From Lachnospiraceae bacterium XPB1003 (GTDB lineage Bacteria > Bacillota > Clostridia > Lachnospirales > Lachnospiraceae), in NCBI GenBank assembly GCA_900102065.1, contig FMVK01000005.1, forward strand, positions 101,136 to 165,135: a stretch of DNA of 64,000 nt, written 5' to 3'. The position numbers were made by a program, and so were the translations under genes. Below are positions 26,243-34,174 of this stretch, one piece after another. The notes below the pieces were generated by a model. The model ran no database searches. It had not been told where the DNA came from and saw nothing but the letters and a program-made list of their open reading frames with translations. How positions within the stretch are numbered: the stretch's first letter is position 1; each line of letters starts with the position of its first letter.

Positions 26243-27994
26243 TTATTCAACATCCTGAAGAGCATCAAATCCTTCTTCACCTGTTCTTACCTTAACAACT
26301 CTTGATACGTTATATACGAAGATCTTTCCGTCTCCGATCTTACCGGTGAACAGTGTCTTCTTGGCTGTTTCAATGACCTTATCTACAGGGATCTGGCTTA
26401 CAACAACCTCAACCTTGATCTTAGGAAGGAGCGTTGCATCCATTTCAACTCCACGGTACATCTGGCCGGCACCCTTTTGGATACCACATCCGGAAACCTG
26501 AGTCACTGTCATACCTGTTACACCGAGAGCATTAAGCGCTTTCTTGATCTTGTCGTAACGGGAAAGCTTTGTAATGATAACAACTTTGTGGATTCCTGTA
26601 TCAGCATCAACATCAGGAGCCTTAACAACAGAAACCGAAGCATTCTTGACCGCCTCGCTGGCAGCGTCGTAATCTTCAACACCGAGATTGGTATTCTCAT
26701 TGATATCCATTGTCATGGAGTTGGAGATATCGATTGTACTGAATCCTGCGTAAGCAGAAGCAAGTCCGTGCTCTGTGGAATCGAGACCTTCGATCTCTTC
26801 TTCTTCCGAAACTCTAAGTCCGAATATCATCTTTATAACTGCAAATGTGATAGTTACTGTAGCTGCTGTCCATGCCGCCGTCGCAAGCATTCCTACGAGC
26901 TGAATTCCAAGCTGATTAAATCCGCCGCCGTAGAAGAGACCTACAACACTGTCATTTCCGGGAGCTGATGTTGTGGAGAAAAGTCCTACAGCGATCGTTC
27001 CCCAGATACCGTTTAACATATGTACCGCAACCGCACCGACAGGATCGTCAACTCTGAGCTTCTCATCTAAGAACCATACACCGAATACTACGAGTAAACC
27101 TGATACAAAACCGATCACTATAGCACCGAAAGCATCTGTTGTATCACAGGGCGCTGTGATCGCTACAAGACCTGCAAGCGAGGCATTTAATGCCATGGAA
27201 ACATCCGGCTTGCCGTACTTGATCCAGGTAAAGATCATACATACTACTGTTGCTATTGAAGGTGCGATCGTTGTTGTTACAAATACTGAACCGAGCTGTT
27301 CAACTGAAGTACATGCCGCACCGTTGAATCCATACCAGCCTAACCATAAGATGAATACTCCGAGAGCACCGATAGGAAGGTTGTGGCCGGGGAATGCGTT
27401 AACCTTTGTTATCTTTCCTTCTTTATCTTTAGTAAACTTACCGATCCTGGGTCCTACCATTGCAGCACCTATGAGGGCGCATATACCACCTACCATGTGA
27501 ATGCAGTTGGATCCTGCGAAATCATGAAATCCCATCTGTGCAAGAAATCCGCCGCCCCATGTCCAGTGTGCCTCTATCGGGTAGATGACAGCTGAAATGA
27601 TCGCTGAGTATACGCAGTAGCTTAAGAACTTTGTTCTCTCTGCCATCGCACCACTTACTATCGTTGCCGTGGTTGCGCAGAATACGAGGTTGAATACGAA
27701 ATTGGACCAGTCAAAATTTGCATAATCCGTGAAAATATCAAATCCCGGCTTTCCGATGAATCCCACCAGATCCTCGCCAAGGAATAAACCAAAACCTATC
27801 AGAATGAACATCACACAGCCGATGCAGAAATCCATAAGATTCTTCATAAGGATATTGCCGGCGTTCTTCGCCCTTGCAAATCCAGCTTCAACCATTGCGA
27901 AGCCTGCCTGCATCCAAAATACCAAAGCTGCTCCCAAAAGGAACCATATCCCAAAAACTTTTCCGTCTACAAAATCCATTATTTCCTGACTCAT
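26243..27994 (-). CDS. amt: Ammonium transporter fused to a PII signal domain
   Basis: A 583-residue fusion: an Amt channel with 11 expected membrane helices (residues ~15-410), a linker, then a GlnB/GlnK-like PII domain from about 465 to 575. The PII part keeps the T-loop tyrosine (Tyr513 in Q-M-Y-R-G-V-E) and the C-terminal signature T-G-K-I-G-D-G-K-I-F-V-Y. In separate systems GlnK plugs Amt; here sensor and channel are one polypeptide. GGAGG 8 nt upstream supports the start. First gene of the amt-glnN-gltB-gltD operon, divergent from the LysR gene. Confidence 0.96.
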   Translation of the reverse strand: MSQEIMDFVDGKVFGIWFLLGAALVFWMQAGFAMVEAGFARAKNAGNILMKNLMDFCIGCVMFILIGFGLFLGEDLVGFIGKPGFDIFTDYANFDWSNFVFNLVFCATTATIVSGAMAERTKFLSYCVYSAIISAVIYPIEAHWTWGGGFLAQMGFHDFAGSNCIHMVGGICALIGAAMVGPRIGKFTKDKEGKITKVNAFPGHNLPIGALGVFILWLGWYGFNGAACTSVEQLGSVFVTTTIAPSIATVVCMIFTWIKYGKPDVSMALNASLAGLVAITAPCDTTDAFGAIVIGFVSGLLVVFGVWFLDEKLRVDDPVGAVAVHMLNGIWGTIAVGLFSTTSAPGNDSVVGLFYGGGFNQLGIQLVGMLATAAWTAATVTITFAVIKMIFGLRVSEEEEIEGLDSTEHGLASAYAGFSTIDISNSMTMDINENTNLGVEDYDAASEAVKNASVSVVKAPDVDADTGIHKVVIITKLSRYDKIKKALNALGVTGMTVTQVSGCGIQKGAGQMYRGVEMDATLLPKIKVEVVVSQIPVDKVIETAKKTLFTGKIGDGKIFVYNVSRVVKVRTGEEGFDALQDVE

Positions 27995-28140
27995 AAGCCA
28001 TTCCTCCTTGCAGTATTTTTAGGATCACCGGTTATCCTTTACAAGGATGAAATATACTCTATTGCAAGGGATAAATAAAATACTTATAATTATTGTGTTA
28101 TCATACTTTTTTTGCATAATTCAGATTTTAAGGAGTTTTT

Positions 28141-29034
28141 ATGGATATACGACAGATACGCTACTTCCTGACGGTAGCTGAGGAAATGAACATCACTAAA
28201 GCAGCTCAAAAGCTTAATCTATCACAGCCTCCCTTAAGCCGTGCACTTATGGATCTGGAAGAAGAACTGGGATGTCAGCTGATGATAAGGGGAAAAAGAC
28301 AGATCACTCTGACACCGGAAGGACTGGCCCTCAGGAGAAGAGGAGAGCAGATGTTATCCCTTATGGATATGACTAAAAACGAGATCTCCGATATGGGTAA
28401 AGGTATAAGCGGAACTTTATATCTCGGCCACGTGGACAGTAACGGTCCCAGCCTCGCATCCGAATGGATCCAGAGCTTTCAGAAGGAATATCCCAATGTT
28501 ACATATAATCTCTGGTGTGGAACCGTTGACGATCTTACTGACAGACTGGAATCCGGGATCCTTGATCTGGCTATTACAATGACCCCGTTAAACAGCGAAC
28601 TCCTGGACGGTGTTCCCGTATTCGACGAAAGCTGGGTTGCGATGATCCCCAAGGATCACCCTCTCGCCCATGGTCGGAAAAAGACCGTAGATATCAAAGA
28701 ACTGGCAGGTAGCGATCTTATAATCTCATCAAGAAGATCAAGAAGAGAAGAGATCACCGGCTGGTTTAAGAAAGCAGGAAAAAAGCCCCGTATAACTGTG
28801 CAGATCGCCCATTCATCCAATGCCGTTCATCTTGTCACAAGAGGTATAGGGATCGCGATATTCCCTGCTTCCGTTGCCAAAAATATCTCCTCGGAATCAA
28901 ATGTTGTCATCAAAAAAATAACTCCGGAAGTTAAAGTAACATACCTTTTATCATGGGATAAAAAGCGTACTCCCGGAGTCCTGGCAAAACGATTTATAGA
29001 ACATATAAGAAAATCTATGGAGTTAAAAAACTGA
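28141..29034 (+). CDS. LysR-family transcriptional regulator
   Basis: 297 residues: an N-terminal winged helix (M-D-I-R-Q-I-R-Y-F-L-T-V-A-E...L-S-Q-P-P-L-S-R-A-L) and a periplasmic-binding-like effector domain from ~90. AAGGAG lies 6 nt before the ATG. It diverges from the nitrogen assimilation operon with 146 bp between, so control of amt-glnN-gltBD, in the way GltC controls gltAB in Bacillus, is likely but inferred. A T-N11-A type box could lie in the AT-rich space near 28080-28125; I could not fix one. Confidence 0.9.
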   Translation: MDIRQIRYFLTVAEEMNITKAAQKLNLSQPPLSRALMDLEEELGCQLMIRGKRQITLTPEGLALRRRGEQMLSLMDMTKNEISDMGKGISGTLYLGHVDSNGPSLASEWIQSFQKEYPNVTYNLWCGTVDDLTDRLESGILDLAITMTPLNSELLDGVPVFDESWVAMIPKDHPLAHGRKKTVDIKELAGSDLIISSRRSRREEITGWFKKAGKKPRITVQIAHSSNAVHLVTRGIGIAIFPASVAKNISSESNVVIKKITPEVKVTYLLSWDKKRTPGVLAKRFIEHIRKSMELKN

Positions 29035-29040
29035 ATGCTT

Positions 29041-30432
29041 TCAGCTTCGGACGTTCTTGATATTATTACGCCTGTAGTATTCTTTCTTATCCTCGTACAT
29101 GGCTTCATCAGCAATATGCATGGCATCTCTGATGTCCATATCGCCAAGGCCAAAGCAGGCTCCTACAGCCATACTGACCTCACCAGGCTGTTCGACCCTA
29201 TCTTTGAGATCTTTTACGGCACGGTTAAATGCCTCCTCATTTTCCGATGTAAGGAAGATAAGGAACTCATCGCCACCAACTCTGTATATCTCCGCACGGG
29301 GGAACATATCTTTCAGAACGCAGGCCGCTCTCTTCAAAAGCCTGTCACCGGCTGCATGACCCTCGTTATCATTAACAACCTTTAAACCGTTTAGATCAAC
29401 AAATATAACGCCAAAGCTATCCCTGATAGGAGTGATACCATTCACGATATCGGCAACTCTGTTATTCATGGCATTACGGTTATACATGCCTGTGAGAAGA
29501 TCCGTATCGCTTAGGAATTTCATGCGGTTAAAGAGCTGATGATTGGAGATCTCCGAAGCAAGGATAAATGACGTTACCCCGAGAAGAGTCTTAATATGCT
29601 CGGATCTCTCGCGATCGAAATTGATGGACATTATATAGCCTATGGTCTCGTCGTTGGATCTCAAAGGGAATAGCACTACGCTGTAGACATTATCATTCTT
29701 AAGTGAATTATACCAATCCTCATCAACAGACTTAACCAGTTCCAGCTCTTTTTCATCATGTATGATGTAGCAGTTACTGCCCGCTATCAGCTTATCCCAG
29801 ACTTCTACGATCTCAAAAAATCCATCACTTAAGAAGACTTCCTTCGGATCGATAACTTCTGTTTCAGCCACGCTTTCGCAAAGCATTGAACATGTGCGGT
29901 TCTTAAAATCCGTAAGGATTATGCAGCTCCTCTTTGCATCACACAGTTCTCTGATATCCCGTATTATGGAATCCATTGCCATATGGAAATCCCCGGCTTC
30001 CTTAAGCCTCAGGCTCGTCCTTATGACATTGACCGCAATATCAGGTGATATATCAGACAGTCTGGATGCATCCACCTTGGCATGCATGTCATACGAGAAG
30101 AGATAATACTCTTTGTCCGGTTCATCCGACAAAAGCGGCATCATCACCACTTCCATCCATGAATGATAAAATTCCGCATCAACATAAGCATGAACTATCC
30201 TGCATTCCCTGACACAGCTATAGCTCATCTCTTCATAGTTGCGGTCCTTGGGAACGTAATTGTAATACGGCTTACCCGGAACAAAATCTTCTCTTTTGAC
30301 ATTTATGGATTCCAGATAGATATCATTGGCCGCTTCCAGACATATTTCACCGCGGCCCCCGTCAGGCTCGATACGAACCGATAAGACAGCTGCTATCCTT
30401 TTCTGCTTGCAAGCAACATCATTGTAATCCAA
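29041..30432 (-). CDS. GGDEF diguanylate cyclase with sensory N-terminus
   Basis: A 463-residue cytoplasmic protein. Residues ~130-290 look like a GAF-type sensor and ~300-455 a GGDEF domain with intact G-G-D-E-F and F-V-D-L-N-G-L-K. No R-x-x-D inhibitory site is seen five residues before GGDEF, so product feedback is not expected. It should make c-di-GMP. It is convergent with the LysR gene (6 bp apart). Together with the HDOD/EAL protein at 1-2 kb it shows c-di-GMP related signalling in this organism. Confidence 0.92.
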   Translation of the reverse strand: MDYNDVACKQKRIAAVLSVRIEPDGGRGEICLEAANDIYLESINVKREDFVPGKPYYNYVPKDRNYEEMSYSCVRECRIVHAYVDAEFYHSWMEVVMMPLLSDEPDKEYYLFSYDMHAKVDASRLSDISPDIAVNVIRTSLRLKEAGDFHMAMDSIIRDIRELCDAKRSCIILTDFKNRTCSMLCESVAETEVIDPKEVFLSDGFFEIVEVWDKLIAGSNCYIIHDEKELELVKSVDEDWYNSLKNDNVYSVVLFPLRSNDETIGYIMSINFDRERSEHIKTLLGVTSFILASEISNHQLFNRMKFLSDTDLLTGMYNRNAMNNRVADIVNGITPIRDSFGVIFVDLNGLKVVNDNEGHAAGDRLLKRAACVLKDMFPRAEIYRVGGDEFLIFLTSENEEAFNRAVKDLKDRVEQPGEVSMAVGACFGLGDMDIRDAMHIADEAMYEDKKEYYRRNNIKNVRS

Positions 30433-30606
30433 CGAAGTTACCCCCTTCCCCCCAAATCAAACAGCAGTACTGTTAAATTATACCATAATCACTCAGCGTT
30501 CGGCATCCTTGCCTCTCTGTTCCTTCGTGATTACGACAAAACATCCTTGTTATACCATAATTATCGCTTTTATCAGGGCAAACAGAGCATCCCGTATATC
30601 CGACCC

Positions 30607-31914
30607 TCAGCCCACCACTTCATGTATACTCTTGATGATCTCTTCTTCATTAAAAGGCTTGCTGATGAAGCGCTTTGCGCCTATACGGAGAGCCTTTATC
30701 AGTTTGTCCTGCTGCCCTGCAGCGGTTATCATAACCGCATTTGCATCGGGATCATCCTTGATTATATTCTCGAGTGCTTCAATGCCGTCCATTTCAGGCA
30801 TGGTTATATCAAGAGTTACGGCATCCGGTTTGCATTTCCTGTAAGCCTCCACTCCGAGTCTTCCGTTCTCGGCTTCCGCCACGATCTTGAAACCTGCTTT
30901 CTCAAGTATGTTGCGGAGCATCTGTCTGGACATTCTTGAATCATCAACGATGAGAATCCTCTTTCCCTCGTCTTCCTCAGCTGATGATACAAAACTATGA
31001 ATAGCAGATCCGGTTTTGATCGGATTTTCACCCGGTTCAAAATCGCTGTTTACGGCTATCACCAGTTCCATACGGTGATCACCAAGCACCACCGGTACCA
31101 CATAGAAATCACCCTTTGCCATCTGACCTGAAAAAGCAAGAGGGGGTTCCATATCAACATTCATTTCTTTGCAGCTCATCTCAGATGCAAAAAGGCCGCA
31201 GCTGACATTTATGAACTCACCCACGGAATCATAAGTATCCTCGGATACAGAATCCATCTCATGTCCCGAAAAACCTGTAGCAACCTGAAGAAAAGCACCG
31301 CTATCCTGAGATTCCGCAACACCCACAAGTATGGAAGCATCCCCGGAAAGCTCCTGACAGCTTAAGTGCTTATATTCATATTCTTTAGCCCTGTAGGCTT
31401 TTTCTATATAATAATCTCTGGAGACAAAACGGGTCAGATTTCTTAAGAACATTCCCGTTATATTGCTGACATAAGGCTTGGATGATACTACGAAAAGATC
31501 AAGGATCCCGTCTATATCATCCTTTTTAAGGGCTTCCATCTCTTTCTCGTTAAAGCCTCTGGTCTTACGAAAATCATCGATATACTCATCAAGTTCCGCA
31601 ACACTTATATCTGTCAGATCAGTCAGAAGCTGAACAAACTGAAGATAAGGATCACCCTGCTTTTTTAATAGCGCGCCAAGCTGCTCATCGGTAATAAGTC
31701 CCTGTTCAACGGCTATATCGCCAAAACGCTTATCCTGGGTCATCTGAAGTCTGTTGATCTTATCGACCTGTTCTTCGGTCAAAAGCCCATCAGCCACCGC
31801 AATGGTTCCCAGTCGAACCCGCACTCCCATCTGTTCATCGATCAGAGTTCTGTAATCGAATTCATTGATAGCATTCTTCTCTAATAGATACTTCCCGAAT
31901 AATTGACAGAACAT
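30607..31914 (-). CDS. MshEN-like / CheX-like / receiver fusion
   Basis: 435 residues. Residues ~30-90 hold two L-G-x-I-A-V-x-x-G-L-(L/I)-T-x-E-Q repeats as in the N-terminal c-di-GMP-binding region of GspE/MshE. Residues ~165-315 resemble CheX/CheC, with the phosphatase pair Glu233 and Asn236 (E-x-x-N in V-G-E-F-I-N). Residues ~319-435 are a receiver with Asp324/325, phospho-acceptor Asp369 and the K-P motif. A CheY-P phosphatase fold joined to a receiver suggests self-dephosphorylation or a chemotaxis-like adaptor. No flagellar genes lie nearby. Confidence 0.8.
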   Translation of the reverse strand: MFCQLFGKYLLEKNAINEFDYRTLIDEQMGVRVRLGTIAVADGLLTEEQVDKINRLQMTQDKRFGDIAVEQGLITDEQLGALLKKQGDPYLQFVQLLTDLTDISVAELDEYIDDFRKTRGFNEKEMEALKKDDIDGILDLFVVSSKPYVSNITGMFLRNLTRFVSRDYYIEKAYRAKEYEYKHLSCQELSGDASILVGVAESQDSGAFLQVATGFSGHEMDSVSEDTYDSVGEFINVSCGLFASEMSCKEMNVDMEPPLAFSGQMAKGDFYVVPVVLGDHRMELVIAVNSDFEPGENPIKTGSAIHSFVSSAEEDEGKRILIVDDSRMSRQMLRNILEKAGFKIVAEAENGRLGVEAYRKCKPDAVTLDITMPEMDGIEALENIIKDDPDANAVMITAAGQQDKLIKALRIGAKRFISKPFNEEEIIKSIHEVVG

Positions 31915-32075
31915 GTAACCCCTCCATTCCCCTTGCTTGCAAAAATTGCAGCCTACTTTTATATTCTATCATTAAAATCGGATTTTTCACTATTTGAATG
32001 AAAAATAATGGTAAGAAATATCACTTTACTTTACATAAATCCTAACGATACCATATTATCGACAACAGCCCCCTA

Positions 32076-32945
32076 TCACACCTCAAGTTTCCTGTCCATG
32101 ATATTCCTGCTAAAGCGATACATTAAGATAGCGGTGATCCCGTATACCGCGATAAATAGCAGGGAGAAGAAGATATCTTTTAACCAGTACGCTTCAGGAT
32201 CATATCGAAGCATATCGATAAACGAAAACGACTCCACCGATACCACTCCCGGCAGATCCACATCAAGAGCCCTTTCTATCCTGTCTGCAAGACCGGTAAC
32301 TGCCCACAACGCTAACAACTGGAAATTGAACAGCAGAATTCCCACAATAAATATAACTCCCTGCTTTTGCATGATGCCGCGTTTCGAAATGATACGACGG
32401 GAAAGTGTCAATGCAAAAACGAACGTAATATAGTAATTCGCGATCACAGTCGCCACAGAGATCGTAATTCCAAAAGCAGTTAAAAATGCTTTCAGTCCTA
32501 CATGTTCAAACATTATTCCGCTGTAATATTCTTTGTAGATCTCATAATAGGATCCAAACAAACCAAAAAACGTATCATCTCTTTCCATTATCCCGAACAT
32601 CGCACACAATAAGATCGCTGCCAGATACAAGACTGAGATCCCCAGTATCACATTAGTCTGCAAATGCGCTCTGTTTTTTACGGGTAGGGTAAGTCTTATC
32701 AGCCCTTCATCCGTAAAAAGCAGGCTGTAAAATCTTCCCGCCATGACGATCGCAATGACCACTACCCCCATGACAGAGCAGAGCATAAAGATCACAGTCA
32801 GATCAGAGGCGGTGGTAGAATGCCTGCTTTCCGCAACGCCCGCCGTTAACATAGTTAAAGCAGACAGCACAGCCATATATGCCAGGATATAAACAATAAG
32901 CTTTCGGGTTTCCCTTATTTCCTGTTTCATCAGTTTATTCTTCAT
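32076..32945 (-). CDS. ABC transporter permease (ABC-2 like)
   Basis: A 289-residue membrane protein with about six hydrophobic segments and no soluble domain. It is the permease partner of the ATPase upstream, with which it overlaps by ATGA (32942-32945). Substrate unknown. GntR(YtrA)-ATPase-permease operons of this kind respond to cell-envelope stress or antibiotics in Firmicutes. Confidence 0.82.
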   Translation of the reverse strand: MKNKLMKQEIRETRKLIVYILAYMAVLSALTMLTAGVAESRHSTTASDLTVIFMLCSVMGVVVIAIVMAGRFYSLLFTDEGLIRLTLPVKNRAHLQTNVILGISVLYLAAILLCAMFGIMERDDTFFGLFGSYYEIYKEYYSGIMFEHVGLKAFLTAFGITISVATVIANYYITFVFALTLSRRIISKRGIMQKQGVIFIVGILLFNFQLLALWAVTGLADRIERALDVDLPGVVSVESFSFIDMLRYDPEAYWLKDIFFSLLFIAVYGITAILMYRFSRNIMDRKLEV

Positions 32946-33637
32946 CGAAACACCTCCAAATATGCTTCATTCAATGAGTGACTGCTTTCTTCTCTGAGTT
33001 CTTCCACACTCTTATGAAAGATCAGCTTTCCGTCTTTGAGGAATATAGCCTCGTCCAGGATCTGTTCCGTCTCCTGAATATGATGAGTGGATAGGATAAG
33101 CGAAGCATCCTCCGACATATTCTTCAGCATGATCTTTATCACAGTCTCTCTTGCCACCGGATCGATTCCCGAAAATGGTTCATCCAGAACATAGAGTTTT
33201 GCCTTTCTGGACATCACCAGAATGATCTGAACCTTTTCGCCGGTTCCTTTAGACATTTTTCCGATATGATCATCGGTTTTGATCCCCAGCTCCGCGAATG
33301 CAGACTCTGCCGACACTCTGTCAAAATCGTCATACATGAGTTCGTAGAAGTCCAGCAGATCCGATACCTTTCTGTCACCTTTGAACGCAGGGCGATCCGG
33401 AGAATAAGAAACCATTGCTTTTGTTTTCTCTCCCACCGGTTCTCCATCGATGAGTATTGAGCCATTCTCATTTTGCAACAGTCCCACTATCTTTTTTATC
33501 AATGTTGTCTTTCCGCAGCCATTGGGGCCGAATATCCCTATTATCTTTCCGCTCTCAACGCAAAATGAAATATCTTCCAGCGCAGTCTTTTTACCGTATT
33601 TATGATTCAGATCTTTACATTCCAATAACATAGTCAT
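32942..33637 (-). CDS. ABC transporter ATP-binding protein
   Basis: 231 residues, one ATPase domain: Walker A G-P-N-G-C-G-K-T-T (~36-44), a diverged signature (M-S-K-G-T-G-E-K-V, with T in place of the usual leading G), Walker B L-Y-V-L-D-E-P-F (~150-157) and the H-loop (S-T-H-H). It belongs to the YtrB/BcrA-like class. 12 bp separate it from the GntR gene upstream, and it overlaps the permease gene by four bases. Confidence 0.9.
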   Translation of the reverse strand: MTMLLECKDLNHKYGKKTALEDISFCVESGKIIGIFGPNGCGKTTLIKKIVGLLQNENGSILIDGEPVGEKTKAMVSYSPDRPAFKGDRKVSDLLDFYELMYDDFDRVSAESAFAELGIKTDDHIGKMSKGTGEKVQIILVMSRKAKLYVLDEPFSGIDPVARETVIKIMLKNMSEDASLILSTHHIQETEQILDEAIFLKDGKLIFHKSVEELREESSHSLNEAYLEVFR

Positions 33638-33649
33638 AACCTGCTCCCC

Positions 33650-33994
33650 TTATAACAATTCGATTGCTTCATCCCTGTCGATCCCCAGCTCTTTCATCTT
33701 CTTTAAGAATTCCTTCGCTGTACTTTTAGCCAGTTCTTTTCTCGTTCGATCTATCAGTTTCCTGTCTTCCGTTACAAATCTTCCGTTAGTCCGCTGGCTG
33801 TATACCAGTCCTATCCGTTCCAGTTCCGCGCATGCTTTCTGCATCGTATTGGGATTAACGGCTGCTTCTACCGCAAGTTCTCTGACGGAAGGTATTTTTT
33901 CACCCGGAGCATATTTACCGGAAACGATATCAGACTCCATCCGCTCTACTATCTGCATAAATATGGGTCTGTCAGAATCCAGATTCCACGGCAT
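33650..33994 (-). CDS. GntR-family regulator, YtrA type
   Basis: 114 residues from the ATG at 33994 (MPWNLDSDRPIFMQIVERM), preferred because AAAGGAG is 8 nt upstream; an ATG at 34039 has none. It is an N-terminal winged helix (S-V-R-E-L-A-V-E-A-A-V-N-P-N-T-M-Q-K-A) with a short helical tail instead of a ligand domain, the YtrA form. It is the first gene of a GntR-ATPase-permease operon. A perfect palindrome overlaps its promoter, so it most likely represses itself and the transporter. Confidence 0.93.
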   Translation of the reverse strand: MPWNLDSDRPIFMQIVERMESDIVSGKYAPGEKIPSVRELAVEAAVNPNTMQKACAELERIGLVYSQRTNGRFVTEDRKLIDRTRKELAKSTAKEFLKKMKELGIDRDEAIELL

Positions 33995-34044
33995 CTTTTC
34001 TACTCCTTTCGCTTCTTCACAGATTTCTGTGATTTTCATTTTTA

Positions 34045-34092
34045 TACTGTACTATTTGAATAGTACAGTAATACATTCTATTTGTCAAATAG
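34045..34092 (-). promoter_or_regulatory. GntR operon promoter with palindromic operators
   Basis: Minus strand: TTGACA (-35, 34083-34088), 17 bp, TACTAT (-10, 34060-34065). A perfect palindrome with 12-bp arms (TACTGTACTATT and its complement, 34045-34056 and 34059-34070, 2-bp centre) covers the -10 box. A second, CTATTTG-T-CAAATAG (34078-34092), covers the -35 box. This is direct sequence evidence for repression by the adjacent YtrA-type protein. Confidence 0.85.
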
Positions 34093-34107
34093 TAAAGTTT
34101 CCGCAAA

Positions 34108-34158
34108 TAAAAAACCCGGTGCCGATAATGAACGATATCGACTATCCCGGGTTTCTTT
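34108..34158 (-). terminator. Terminator of the Bce-like ABC operon
   Basis: 8-bp outer arms AAACCCGG/CCGGGTTT (34112-34119 and 34147-34154) with an inner CGATA/TATCG pairing. A T-run follows on the minus strand, just after the permease stop. Confidence 0.75.
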
Positions 34159-34174
34159 ATAAATTTGTTTATTA

